From Roseateles sp. DAIF2 (lineage in GTDB: Bacteria > Pseudomonadota > Gammaproteobacteria > Burkholderiales > Burkholderiaceae_C), in NCBI RefSeq assembly GCF_015624425.1, contig NZ_CP049919.1, forward strand, positions 620,001-684,000: a stretch of DNA of 64,000 nt, given 5' to 3'. A model generated the notes under the pieces. That model made no database searches. It saw only the letters and a program-made list of their open reading frames with translations, and had not been told where the DNA came from. Below are positions 1 through 8,889 of this stretch, piece after piece (position 1 is the first letter of the stretch; each line of letters begins with the position of its first letter). Made by a program: the position numbers and the translations under genes.

Positions 1-333
1 CCGGCGTTGGCGTTGCCAGGCCGCGCCTTCCGCCACCAGCACGCTCCGGCCATGGGCGGAGGCGAACACCTCGGTGCCGCGTTCCCAGCGGATCAGCCGC
101 TCATGCGCGGCCAGCAGCAGCTCGCGCACCTGCTCGGGATGGAAGAAGCTGTAGTCGCGATAGCCGACCAGCCGCATGTGCACGATGTCGCCATGGCGGC
201 GCCGCAGCGCGCTCATGAAGCCCAGGTAGTCGCGGCGCATCGCGCCCAGCTCGGGCAGGCCCAGCCAGCGCTGTCGTGGGCCGGGCGGCAGGGCCGGCTG
301 TGGTGGAGAGAGGGAGTGGTGGGCCTGTTGCAT
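1..333 (-). CDS. Cytochrome P450, N-terminal part (cut by window edge)
   Basis: Only the first 111 residues are present; the gene runs off the left end of the window. P450s are haem monooxygenases that insert one oxygen atom from O2 into organic substrates. A proline-rich start (PPGPR, residues 16-20) is followed by GDIVHMRL (48-55) and the helix-C motif WQRQR (106-110), which fits the WxxxR signature that contacts a haem propionate. The haem-binding cysteine lies outside the window. The ATG at 333 is in frame to base 1. It is transcribed divergently from the AraC-type gene at 421, leaving an 87-bp shared promoter region, so that regulator may control it. The family call rests on N-terminal features only and the substrate is unknown. 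Confidence 0.72.
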   Translation of the reverse strand, partial: MQQAHHSLSPPQPALPPGPRQRWLGLPELGAMRRDYLGFMSALRRRHGDIVHMRLVGYRDYSFFHPEQVRELLLAAHERLIRWERGTEVFASAHGRSVLVAEGAAWQRQRR

Positions 334-420
334 GCCGCGATGCTGCGGCGCGCGGCGGCGCCCGTCTTGAACGCTTGCGACATCGCGCCGGGCCGGCACG
401 CCAGGCCATAGACTGCGCCG

Positions 421-1296
421 ATGGACGAATCCGACGCCACCGCCGCACTGCATCCCGACGCCGTGGCCCGGCTGCTGGTGCCAGGTCTTGCCCTGGCCGG
501 CTGCCTGCAGGCGCATCTGTGGCGCGACACCACCTGCTGCGCCTCGCTCAGCGCGGCGCAGCGCGGCAGCTGCTTCCCGGCCACGCCGCTGTGCGGCCTG
601 ACCTGGGTGCTGGCCGGAGAGGGCGAGCAGCTGGACGAGGCGGGGCGCTCGCTGGGCCCCTTGTCCGGCCCCGTGCTGATCACCGGCCCGCGCAGCCGGC
701 CGGCCTTCTACCGCGCGGCCGGGCCGACGCGCTGCTTCATGACCGCGATCATGCCGGATGCGCTGCGGGCGCTGACCGGGCTGGACATCGCCGCCTTGTG
801 CGATCGCAGCGTGGACATGGCGCAGGCCGGGCTGGACGATCCGGACTGGCACGCGCTGAACGCGGCGATGCTGGCCGCGCCCGACGAACTGGTCTGCCAG
901 CGCCTGCTGGAGGACTTTCTGCGGCCGCGCTGGCGCGCGGTGCCGCAGGCGGGCGGCAGCGGCTATCGCGGCTGGATGCAACACCTGGCCCTGCGCGCGG
1001 TGGCGGCCGGCCATGGCCGCAGCCTGCGCCAGATGGAGCGCCGCATCAAGCAATGGAGCGGCCAGAGCCTGCGCGCGCTGCGTTCGCTCAGCCGCGCCGA
1101 GGCCACCTTTTTCCAGGTGCGGCGCGAGCTGGCCGAGGGCGAGCTGGTCTGGAGCGCGCTGGCCCAGGACATGGGCTATGCCGACCAGGCCCATCTGTGC
1201 CGCGAGACGCGCCGCGTCACCGGCTTCAGCCCCGATGAGCTGCGCCGACGCATCGATCGCGAGGAGGCCTTCTGGCCCTATCGCGTCTGGGCCTGA
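421..1296 (+). CDS. AraC-family transcriptional regulator
   Basis: This 291-residue protein has the size and layout of an AraC/XylS regulator: a poorly conserved N-terminal sensing domain (about 1-180) and a C-terminal DNA-binding domain. The second helix-turn-helix and the family tail are clear at about 244-275 (WSALAQDMGYADQAHLCRE, then VTGFSPDELRRR). The N-terminal part resembles no family I can name. It sits back to back with the cytochrome P450 gene, the usual position of a local activator, so control of that P450 is a reasonable inference. A GNAT gene follows 33 bp downstream on the same strand. The C-terminal end FWPYRVWA is seen in a subgroup of proteobacterial AraC proteins. Confidence 0.82.
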   Translation: MDESDATAALHPDAVARLLVPGLALAGCLQAHLWRDTTCCASLSAAQRGSCFPATPLCGLTWVLAGEGEQLDEAGRSLGPLSGPVLITGPRSRPAFYRAAGPTRCFMTAIMPDALRALTGLDIAALCDRSVDMAQAGLDDPDWHALNAAMLAAPDELVCQRLLEDFLRPRWRAVPQAGGSGYRGWMQHLALRAVAAGHGRSLRQMERRIKQWSGQSLRALRSLSRAEATFFQVRRELAEGELVWSALAQDMGYADQAHLCRETRRVTGFSPDELRRRIDREEAFWPYRVWA

Positions 1297-1329
1297 GCCA
1301 GAGCTGTTTTCAAACCAAGGAACTCAACG

Positions 1330-1812
1330 ATGTCCGTGCAACTGGTCGAGATCACTCGCGACAACCTGGACGAGCTGATGAAGCTCGATGCCGGCGACGG
1401 CGGCAGGCAGGTCGCCTCGAACATGAAGTCGATGGCCCAGGCCGCCGTCTATGCCGAGGCCTGGCCGCGCGGCATCGCGGTCGAGGGCCGGCTGGTCGGC
1501 TTCCTGATGCTCTACGACCCCAGCCTGACGCCGACGCCCGAGGAGCCCGAGTTCGCGCTGTGGCGCCTGATGATCGACCAGCGTGAGCAGGGCCGCGGCC
1601 ATGGCGCGGCGGCGGTGCGGGCGCTGATCGAGCATGTGCGCGGGCGCCCCGGCGCCGAGGCACTGTACCTCAGCTATGTGCAGGACAGCGCCAAGGCGGC
1701 GGCGGCCGAGCGCTTCTACCGTTCGCTGGGTTTTGCGCCGACCGGCGAGATCGACGATGGCGAGGTGGTGATGCGGCTCAGTCTGTCCGCACAAAGCGCA
1801 GCGGCCCCCTGA
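1330..1812 (+). CDS. GNAT acetyltransferase, diamine/spermidine acetyltransferase-like
   Basis: A 160-residue GCN5-related N-acetyltransferase. The acetyl-CoA pyrophosphate loop is QREQGRGHGAA (84-94) and the family's late helix is visible as ERFYRSLGFAPTGE (127-140). The order of elements, with MSVQLVEITRDN at the start and the segment FALWRLMID before the loop, resembles the PaiA/SpeG-type polyamine acetyltransferases, but the acceptor substrate cannot be read from sequence. An AAGGAA ribosome site lies 7 bp before the ATG. The last 35 bp overlap, on the opposite strand, the end of the SHMT-like gene, so the two genes are transcribed convergently and share their 3' ends. Confidence 0.8.
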   Translation: MSVQLVEITRDNLDELMKLDAGDGGRQVASNMKSMAQAAVYAEAWPRGIAVEGRLVGFLMLYDPSLTPTPEEPEFALWRLMIDQREQGRGHGAAAVRALIEHVRGRPGAEALYLSYVQDSAKAAAAERFYRSLGFAPTGEIDDGEVVMRLSLSAQSAAAP

Positions 1813-3121
1813 CCGTGCGGCGGCGCAGCGCCGTCACCGGCGAGGCCAGTGCCGCCGCGGCCTCGTCCGAGCTCAGCGCCTCCTTGATCAGCGCCGCCAG
1901 CTCCGGCATCTCGGCCGGGCCGAAGCCCAGGCGCACGATCTCCGGCACGCCCAGGCGCAGGCCGTTGACCTCGCCCTCGATGGCCGGCACTCGCGCCAGC
2001 GGCAGGCCGATGCCGCAGGCCAGCAGCCGCGCGCGCGCCAGGCGCCGCGCCGCGGCCTGGCCGCCGCCCCATGGCGCGGCCTCGATCGCCAGCTGGTGCG
2101 ATTCGGTGCCACCGCGCTCGCGCGCGAACACCGGCAGGCCCAGGCCGGCCAGGTCGGCGGCCAGCGCGCGGGCGGTCAGCTGCATGGCGCGGCCATAGGC
2201 CGCGCCATGCTCGACCCAGTCCAGCAGGCCCAGCGCCAGCGCCGCGGTCTTGCCGGCGTCGAAGTTGGCGGTCAGGCCCGGGTAGGCGATCGCCTCCAGC
2301 CGTTCGGCCAGCTCGGCATCGTTGCCGACGATCAGGCCGCCGGGCGGGCCGCCCAGGCTCTTGTAGGTGCTCATCGTCATCACCTGCGCGCCCTGGGCCA
2401 GCGGGTTGGCCCAGGTGCCGCCGGCGATCATGCCGCTCAGATGGGCGGCGTCGAACATCAGCCTGGCGCCGACCGCGTCGGCGATCTCGCGCACCTGCGC
2501 CACCGGATGCGCGAACAGGTTCAGGCTGCCGCCCAGGGTGATCAGCTTGGGCTTCACCTCGCGGGCCAGGCGCGCCAGCGCGGCCACGTCGATGCTGTAG
2601 CCATCCGCATGCACCGGCGCCGGCACGGTGCGCAGGCCGTAGAGCCCGGCCGCGCCGGCCGCATGGTGGGTGACATGGCCGCCGATCTCGGCCGGCGGCG
2701 CGATGATGGTGTCGCCAGGCCGGCAGCAGGCCATGAAGACATAGAGATTGGCCAGTGCGCCGGAGCCGACGCGGACCTCGGCATGGCGCGCGCCGAACAC
2801 CCGCGCCGCCAGCTCGGCCGCCAGCACCTCGATGCGCTCGATCGCCTCCAGCCCCATCTCGTACTTGTCGCCGGGGTAGCCCAGCGAGGCGCGCGTGCCC
2901 AGGCCGGCGGCCAGCAGGGCCTCGGCGCGCGGATTCATCACATTGCTGGCCGGGTTCAGGTTCAGGCCGTCCTGATCGTGGATGCGGTGGTTCTCCAGCA
3001 CCAGGCGGTGCAGCTCGCCGTCCAGGCCGGCCGCATCCAGCGCGGCGGCCTCGGCGGCGATGCCCTGCACATGACGGTCGATCGCGGGGGCGAGCCAGGG
3101 GCGGGGCGAGAGCTGGGGCAT
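1778..3121 (-). CDS. Serine hydroxymethyltransferase-like PLP enzyme, non-canonical
   Basis: A 447-residue fold-type I PLP enzyme of the SHMT family (SHMT interconverts serine and glycine with tetrahydrofolate). Recognisable landmarks are SLGYPGDKYEMG (79-90), GSGALANLYVF (119-129), GGHVTHH (147-153), the PLP-contacting FDAAH (223-227) and the Schiff-base lysine K254 in STYKSLGGPPGG. Several positions depart from ordinary GlyA: the histidine before the PLP lysine is Tyr253, the second tyrosine of the GYPGKRYYGG motif is lost, and the 'HSGSQAN' block reads GSGALAN. A related activity such as an alpha-substituted-serine SHMT, aldolase or transaldolase is therefore possible. The start is set at 3121 because the upstream in-frame extension does not resemble SHMT and runs antisense into the LysR gene. 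It is divergent from the GcvA-type regulator at 3236. Confidence 0.78.
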   Translation of the reverse strand: MPQLSPRPWLAPAIDRHVQGIAAEAAALDAAGLDGELHRLVLENHRIHDQDGLNLNPASNVMNPRAEALLAAGLGTRASLGYPGDKYEMGLEAIERIEVLAAELAARVFGARHAEVRVGSGALANLYVFMACCRPGDTIIAPPAEIGGHVTHHAAGAAGLYGLRTVPAPVHADGYSIDVAALARLAREVKPKLITLGGSLNLFAHPVAQVREIADAVGARLMFDAAHLSGMIAGGTWANPLAQGAQVMTMSTYKSLGGPPGGLIVGNDAELAERLEAIAYPGLTANFDAGKTAALALGLLDWVEHGAAYGRAMQLTARALAADLAGLGLPVFARERGGTESHQLAIEAAPWGGGQAAARRLARARLLACGIGLPLARVPAIEGEVNGLRLGVPEIVRLGFGPAEMPELAALIKEALSSDEAAAALASPVTALRRRTVRGPLRFVRTD

Positions 3122-3204
3122 GGTGGTCGGCGGGCGCTGGGGTCGGGTCTTGATGCTGGGGCCGGCCGGCCATCCGCTCAAGCAAGTTATTCTTGCCCTC
3201 GGCC

Positions 3205-3219
3205 CTAGAAAATCTAGGC
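3205..3219. promoter_or_regulatory. Palindromic operator candidate between SHMT-like gene and LysR gene
   Basis: Two perfect 6-bp arms, CCTAGA and TCTAGG, are separated by AAA in the 114-bp space between the divergent SHMT-like gene (start 3121) and the LysR-type gene (start 3236). The CTAG core and the position 16 bp upstream of the regulator start fit an autoregulatory LysR site that could also drive the divergent enzyme gene. The palindrome is seen directly; regulator binding is inferred. Confidence 0.5.
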
Positions 3220-3235
3220 CTGAACGAGCATCGCC

Positions 3236-4165
3236 ATGGCCGTCCAACCCCCCAGTCCCCGCCTGCCGCCCTTCCTGGCGCTGCGCGCCTTCGAGGCCGC
3301 GGCGCGGCACCAGAGCTTCGCGCGCGCCGCCGAGGAGCTGTGTGTGACGCCGGCGGCGATCGCGGCCCAGGTCAAGAGCCTGGAGGCCTGGCTGGGCCGG
3401 CCGCTGTTCGAGCGTCGCAGCCAGGGCCTGCACCTGCTGCCGCAGGCGGCCGAAGCGCTGCCGCCGCTGGCCATCGCGCTGGACCAACTGGGCCAGGCGG
3501 TGCAGGGCCTGCGCAGCCGAGCCGGCGCCGCGCGCCTGCATATCGCGGCGCTGCCGGCCCTGGCTCAGCTGTGGATCGCGCCGCTGCTGCCGGCGTTGCG
3601 GCGCGAGCTGCCGGCGCTGGAGCTGTCGCTGTCGGCGCTGGAGGCGCCGCCCAACTTCAACCGCGAGGCCTATGACCTGGCGCTGTTCTACGCGCCGCGC
3701 CTGCCGACCCGCGGCTGCCAGCGCCTGGTGCTGGCGCGCGACGCGCTGCTGCCGGTCTGCAGCCCGGCGCTGCTGGGGCCGGGCGGCGCGGCGCCGGCGC
3801 TGGCCGAGGCGGTGCTGCTGCACGACAGCGTCTGGGCGCAGGACTGGGCACGCTGGCTGAAGGCGGCCGGGCGCGGCGATGTGGCCGCGCATGCGGGGCC
3901 ACGCTTCTCGCTCTACAGCGTCGCGCTGCAGGCGGCGCTGGCGGGGCAGGGCGTGCTGATGGGGCGCGAGCGCCTGGTGGCGCCGCTGCTGGCCGAGGGG
4001 CGGCTGGTCGCGCCCTGGCCGCAGCGCCTGCCGCTGCCCGAGAGCATCGACCTGCTGCTGCCTCAGCCGCGCGCGGCGCATGAGCCGACCCTCGCCCTGG
4101 TCTGCGCGCTGCAGCGCCTGGGCGGCGCGGGGTCATGCGAAGATGGCCCGCCCCTCCCGCAGTAG
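3236..4165 (+). CDS. LysR-family regulator, GcvA type
   Basis: This 309-residue LysR-type regulator has an N-terminal winged helix-turn-helix (about 10-70; FLALRAFEAAARHQSFARAA, then ELCVTPAAIAAQVKSLE) and a periplasmic-binding-like effector domain behind it. The opening PPFLALRAFEAAARH and the 'VTPAAIAAQVKSLE' recognition helix are typical of the GcvA/AmpR branch, whose founder controls glycine cleavage. It is divergent from the SHMT-like gene, with a palindrome between them, and only 23 bp upstream of frmA on the same strand. It may therefore sense a one-carbon or amino-acid signal and control either side. The ligand is unknown. Confidence 0.86.
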   Translation: MAVQPPSPRLPPFLALRAFEAAARHQSFARAAEELCVTPAAIAAQVKSLEAWLGRPLFERRSQGLHLLPQAAEALPPLAIALDQLGQAVQGLRSRAGAARLHIAALPALAQLWIAPLLPALRRELPALELSLSALEAPPNFNREAYDLALFYAPRLPTRGCQRLVLARDALLPVCSPALLGPGGAAPALAEAVLLHDSVWAQDWARWLKAAGRGDVAAHAGPRFSLYSVALQAALAGQGVLMGRERLVAPLLAEGRLVAPWPQRLPLPESIDLLLPQPRAAHEPTLALVCALQRLGGAGSCEDGPPLPQ

Positions 4166-4188
4166 CAAGAAGAAAGAAAGGACGCCCC

Positions 4189-5297
<1,109 letters not shown>

Positions 5298-5298
<1 letters not shown>

Positions 5299-6140
5299 TG
5301 AGCCTGGAGCTGCTCAGCGAGCATGGCTCCTTCGGCGGCGTGCAGCGCTTCTACAAGCATGCCTCCGCCGAGATCGGCCTGCCCATGCGCTTCGCGCTCT
5401 ACCTGCCGCCCGAGCCGAAGGCGCTGCTGGTCTATCTGGCGGGTCTGACCTGCACCGAGGAGACCTTCACGATGAAGGCCGGCGCTCAGGCGCTGGCGGC
5501 CGAGCTGGGCCTGGCCCTCTTGATGCCCGACACCAGCCCGCGCGGCGCGAATGCACCGGGCGAGAGCGAGGCCTGGGACTTCGGCGTCGGCGCGGGCTTC
5601 TATCTGGACGCGACGCGCGAGCCCTGGGCGCGCCACTGGCGCATGGAGAGCTATCTGCTGCGGGAGCTGCTGCCGCAGGTGCAGCGCGAGTTCCGCCTCG
5701 ATCCGGCGCGCTGCGGCATCTTCGGCCATTCGATGGGCGGCCATGGCGCGCTGACCCTGGCGCTGCGCCATCCGGGCCGCTTCGCCTCGGTCTCGGCCTT
5801 CGCGCCGATCGCCGCGCCGACGCGCTGCCCCTGGGGGCACAAGGCCTTCACGGGCTATCTGGGCGAGGACCAAGAAGCCTGGGCCGCGCATGACGCCAGC
5901 GCGCTGATGGCGGCCCGCAAGACGGCGCCCTATCCGGGCGGCATCCTGATCGACCAGGGCCTGGCGGACAAGTTCCTGGCCGAGCAGCTGCATCCGGAGG
6001 CCTTCGAGGCGGCCTGCGCGCAGGCGGGGCAAGCCCTGACCCTGCGCCGGCATCCGGGCTACGACCATGGCTATTACTTCATCGCCAGCTTCGTCGACGA
6101 CCATCTGCGCCACCATGCGGCGCAGCTGCTGCAAGCCTGA
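5298..6140 (+). CDS. fghA: S-formylglutathione hydrolase
   Basis: An esterase-D-type alpha/beta hydrolase that splits S-formylglutathione into formate and glutathione, the second step of glutathione-dependent formaldehyde detoxification. In its 280 residues the catalytic triad is visible as S145 in GHSMGG, D224 in GLADKF and H257 in YDHGYY. The oxyanion region LAGLTCTEETF (48-58) is typical of the family. It overlaps frmA by one base and sits 14 bp before the metallophosphoesterase gene, which may belong to the same transcript. The family match is complete and unambiguous. Confidence 0.96.
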
Positions 6141-6154
6141 GGCATCTTTCCATC

Positions 6155-6901
6155 ATGCGCATCGCCCTGCTCTCCGACATCCACGGCAACCTGCCGGCGC
6201 TGGAGGCCGTGGTGGCCGACATCCGGCGGCGCGGCGCGGACCTGATCGTCAACCTGGGCGACAGCCTTTCCGGCCCGCTGCTGGCGCGCGAGACCGCGCA
6301 ATACCTGATGGCCGAGGGCTGGCCGACCTTGGCCGGCAACCATGAGCGGCAGATTCTCGAGATCACGCCCGAGCGGCCCGGCGGCGCCTCGGACGCCCAT
6401 GCCCGCGCGCAGCTGGGCGCGGCCGAACTGGCCTGGCTGGGTTCGCTGCCCGGCACCCTGCGGCTGAACGATGAGGTGTTCCTCTGCCATGGCACGCCGC
6501 GCAGCGATCTCGAGTATTTCCTCGAGTCGGTGGCGGCGCCGGGCGTCCGCGTCGCCGAGGCGGCCGAGGTCGCCGAACGCCTGGCCGGCGAGACCGCCGC
6601 GGTGGTCGCCTGCGGCCACACCCATGTGCCGCGCGCGCTGCGCAGCGCCGCGGGCCAGCTGCTGCTGAACCCGGGCAGCGTCGGACTGCAGGCCTATGAC
6701 GACGACCAGCCGCGATTCCACCGGGTCGAGACGGGTTCGACCGATGCCCGCTATGCGCTGCTCGAGCGCGACGCGGCGGGCCGCTGGGGCTGCGCGCTGC
6801 ATGCGCTGCCCTATGACTTCCGGGCGATGGCTGCGCTGGCGCGCCGCAACGGCCGGCCGGACTGGGAGCGCGCGCTGCTGAGCGGCTATATGCCGCGCTG
6901 A
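6155..6901 (+). CDS. Calcineurin-like metallophosphoesterase (YfcE/diadenosine-type)
   Basis: A 248-residue dinuclear-metal phosphoesterase with all five family blocks: DIH (8-10), GDS (35-37), GNHE (61-64), CHGTP (111-115) and GHTHVPR (154-160). These residues bind two metal ions and activate water for phosphoester cleavage. Proteins of this size and motif set include YfcE-type phosphodiesterases and related repair or nucleotide hydrolases; the natural substrate cannot be inferred. It follows fghA by 14 bp, but a link to formaldehyde metabolism is not implied by the family. The gene ends 6 bp before the convergent marR-type gene. Confidence 0.88.
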   Translation: MRIALLSDIHGNLPALEAVVADIRRRGADLIVNLGDSLSGPLLARETAQYLMAEGWPTLAGNHERQILEITPERPGGASDAHARAQLGAAELAWLGSLPGTLRLNDEVFLCHGTPRSDLEYFLESVAAPGVRVAEAAEVAERLAGETAAVVACGHTHVPRALRSAAGQLLLNPGSVGLQAYDDDQPRFHRVETGSTDARYALLERDAAGRWGCALHALPYDFRAMAALARRNGRPDWERALLSGYMPR

Positions 6902-6907
6902 AGCGGC

Positions 6908-7408
6908 TCAGCCCTCTGGCTTGTCCAGATTGGCCCGCACCCGGCGCAGCAGCGCCAGCAACTGCTCGCGCTCGGCCGCCGGCAGGCCGGCCACCGCCTT
7001 GGCCGACAGGCGCCGCGCCTGTTGGCGCAGATGGCCCAGCACCGCGCGGCCGGCCTCGGTGGCTTGCAGCCGCACATTGCGGCGGTCGTCCGGATCGGGC
7101 TCGCCGTCCAGCAGGCCGCGCTCGCGTAGGCCCTTGATCAGGCGCGCCAGCTGCGCCTTGTCGCGGCCGGTGTCGCCGGCCAGCTGGCTCTGCGTGGCGC
7201 CGGGATGACGGTCGAAGTAGCCCAGCACCTTGCTTTCCATATGCGTGATGTCATGCGGCCCGTCGCGCAGCGCCTGGTACTGCTGCGAGCGGTACTGGTG
7301 CATCACGATGTGCACCAGCTCCAGCACATCGTCCTCGTCGCGGGCCGGCGGCGCACGGCCCTTGACCCTGTCGGGTAAATGGTTGACATTGTCTACTGGT
7401 TTGCGCAT
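6908..7408 (-). CDS. MarR-family transcriptional regulator
   Basis: This 166-residue winged-helix regulator has the MarR core: a recognition segment (ATQSQLAGDTGRDKAQLARL) followed by the wing LRERGLLDGEPDPDDRRNVRL, with the hallmark DxRxxxL pattern. MarR proteins usually repress a divergent gene and release DNA on binding a small phenolic or metal-related ligand. The ATG at 7408 is preferred over an in-frame TTG six codons upstream. The gene is divergent from the siderophore-interacting protein gene at 7447, and a 10-bp inverted repeat (7379-7388 / 7421-7430) spans its start codon, with one arm inside its own coding sequence. Control of the iron-reductase gene and of itself is therefore likely. 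Confidence 0.85.
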   Translation of the reverse strand: MRKPVDNVNHLPDRVKGRAPPARDEDDVLELVHIVMHQYRSQQYQALRDGPHDITHMESKVLGYFDRHPGATQSQLAGDTGRDKAQLARLIKGLRERGLLDGEPDPDDRRNVRLQATEAGRAVLGHLRQQARRLSAKAVAGLPAAEREQLLALLRRVRANLDKPEG

Positions 7409-7430
7409 GATGGGTGATATTGTCAACCAT
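7379..7430. promoter_or_regulatory. MarR operator candidate (long inverted repeat)
   Basis: ATGGTTGACA (7379-7388) and TGTCAACCAT (7421-7430) form perfect 10-bp arms 32 bp apart. The left arm is also half of a local imperfect palindrome, TTGACATTGTCTA (7383-7395), of the TTGACA-n-TGTCAA kind that MarR dimers often bind. The pair covers the marR start codon and lies just before the divergent reductase gene, so two bound dimers could block both promoters. The repeats are seen directly; binding is inferred. Confidence 0.6.
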
Positions 7431-7446
7431 ATTGCAGGGAGCGGCC

Positions 7447-8217
7447 ATGGCCAGCGAAGAACGTCCCGAGAACCAGACCGGTGGCAGCCGCGTGCAGCGC
7501 GTGCGCCACGAGATCAAGCGGCGCGAGCTGCAGGTCAAGCGCGTCGCCGCGCTGAGCCCGCATCTGCGTGCGATCACCCTGACCGGCGAGGATCTGCCGG
7601 GTTTCCACAGCCCGTCCTTCGACGATCACATCAAGTTGTTCTTCGCGCCCGCCGCCGAGGGCGAGGAGGGCCAGCGGCGCGACTACACGCCGCGCCATTA
7701 CGACCCGGTGGCCAACGAGCTGACCCTGGAGTTCGCGCTGCATGGCGACGGCCCGGCGGCAGGCTGGGCGGCCGCGGCGCAGCCGGGTTCGCGGCTGACG
7801 ATCGCCGGCCCGCGTGGCTCCTTCATCATCCCGACCGACTATGACTGGCATCTGCTGGTCGGCGACGAGACCGCGCTGCCGGCGATCTCGCGCCGCCTGG
7901 AGGAGCTGCCGGCCGGCGCCCGCGTGATCGTCGTGCTGAACCTGCCCGACCCGGCCGACCGCCGCGCGCTGGCCAGCGCCGCCGCGCTGGAGCTGCACTG
8001 GGTGGCCAGCGATGCCGAGCTGCTGGAAGCGGTGCGCGCGCTGCCGCTGCCGGGCGGCGAGGGCTATGCCTGGTGCGCTGGCGAGGCCGGCGCGATGGCC
8101 GCGCTGCGCAAGCTGCTGGTCGAGGAGAAGGGCCATGACCGCCACGCGATCCGCGCCGCGGCCTACTGGAAGCGCGGCGCGATCGCGCATCACGAGAACC
8201 TCGAAGACCCGAGCTGA
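7447..8217 (+). CDS. Siderophore-interacting protein (ferric-siderophore reductase, SIP/ViuB family)
   Basis: A cytosolic flavoprotein that uses NAD(P)H to reduce the ferric iron of imported siderophores so that iron is released. Its 256 residues show the FAD-binding block RDYTPRHYD (78-86), the loop AGPRGSF and the family's C-terminal YWKRG (240-244). The start at 7447 is chosen because AGGGAG lies 6 bp upstream and the sequence matches the family from there; a GTG further upstream would overlap the operator arm. It is divergent from marR and followed after 14 bp by an O-methyltransferase, probably in one transcript. No siderophore biosynthesis or uptake genes are nearby, so iron control by MarR rather than Fur is an open possibility. 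Confidence 0.92.
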   Translation: MASEERPENQTGGSRVQRVRHEIKRRELQVKRVAALSPHLRAITLTGEDLPGFHSPSFDDHIKLFFAPAAEGEEGQRRDYTPRHYDPVANELTLEFALHGDGPAAGWAAAAQPGSRLTIAGPRGSFIIPTDYDWHLLVGDETALPAISRRLEELPAGARVIVVLNLPDPADRRALASAAALELHWVASDAELLEAVRALPLPGGEGYAWCAGEAGAMAALRKLLVEEKGHDRHAIRAAAYWKRGAIAHHENLEDPS

Positions 8218-8231
8218 GGAGGGCCCGCACG

Positions 8232-8885
8232 ATGCGTTACCTGCCCCTGAACGACGAGCTCTACAACTATGTGCTGGCGCATTCGCTGCGCGAGCATCCG
8301 GCCCAGGCGGGGCTGCGCGAGGCCACCCGCGCGCACCGCTATGCCGGCATGCAGATCGCGCCGGAGCAGGGCGCGCTGATGGCCCTGCTGGTGCAGCTGA
8401 TCGGCGCGCGCCGCGCGATCGAGATCGGCGTGTTCACCGGCTACAGCGCGCTCGCGGTCGCGCTGGCGCTGCCGCAGGACGGCCATCTGCTGGCCTGCGA
8501 CATCAGCGAGGAATACACCGCGATCGGCCGGCCCTTCTGGGCCGAGGCCGGCGTCGCCGACAAGATCGAGCTGCGCCTGGCGCCGGCCCTGCAGACCCTC
8601 GATGCGGCCCTGGCCGCCGGCGCGGCCGGCAGCTACGACTTCGCCTTCATCGACGCCGACAAGGTCGGCTACGACGGCTACTACGAGCGCTGCCTGGCGC
8701 TGCTGCGTCCGGGCGGCCTGATCGCGGTGGACAACACCCTGTGGGGCGGCGCGGTGGCGCGCCCCGCCGAATCGGCCGACACGCGGGCGCTGCAGGCCTT
8801 CAACAGCAAGCTGCATGCCGATGCGCGCGTCGACATGGTGCTGCTGCCCTTCAGCGACGGCCTGAGCCTGGCGCGCAAGCGTTAG
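8232..8885 (+). CDS. Class I SAM-dependent O-methyltransferase (caffeoyl-CoA/catechol type)
   Basis: A 217-residue methyltransferase of the cation-dependent OMT family. Motif I is IEIGVFTGYSA (63-73), the metal site is FIDADK (139-144) with D167-N168 in VDNTL, and the YAGMQIAPEQG segment (37-47) precedes the SAM fold as in caffeoyl-CoA and catechol O-methyltransferases. These enzymes methylate vicinal hydroxyls such as catechols. Placed 14 bp behind the siderophore reductase gene, it could act on catechol-type compounds, which would also fit a MarR regulator that often senses phenolics; this is inference. Confidence 0.88.
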   Translation: MRYLPLNDELYNYVLAHSLREHPAQAGLREATRAHRYAGMQIAPEQGALMALLVQLIGARRAIEIGVFTGYSALAVALALPQDGHLLACDISEEYTAIGRPFWAEAGVADKIELRLAPALQTLDAALAAGAAGSYDFAFIDADKVGYDGYYERCLALLRPGGLIAVDNTLWGGAVARPAESADTRALQAFNSKLHADARVDMVLLPFSDGLSLARKR

Positions 8886-8889
8886 CGGC

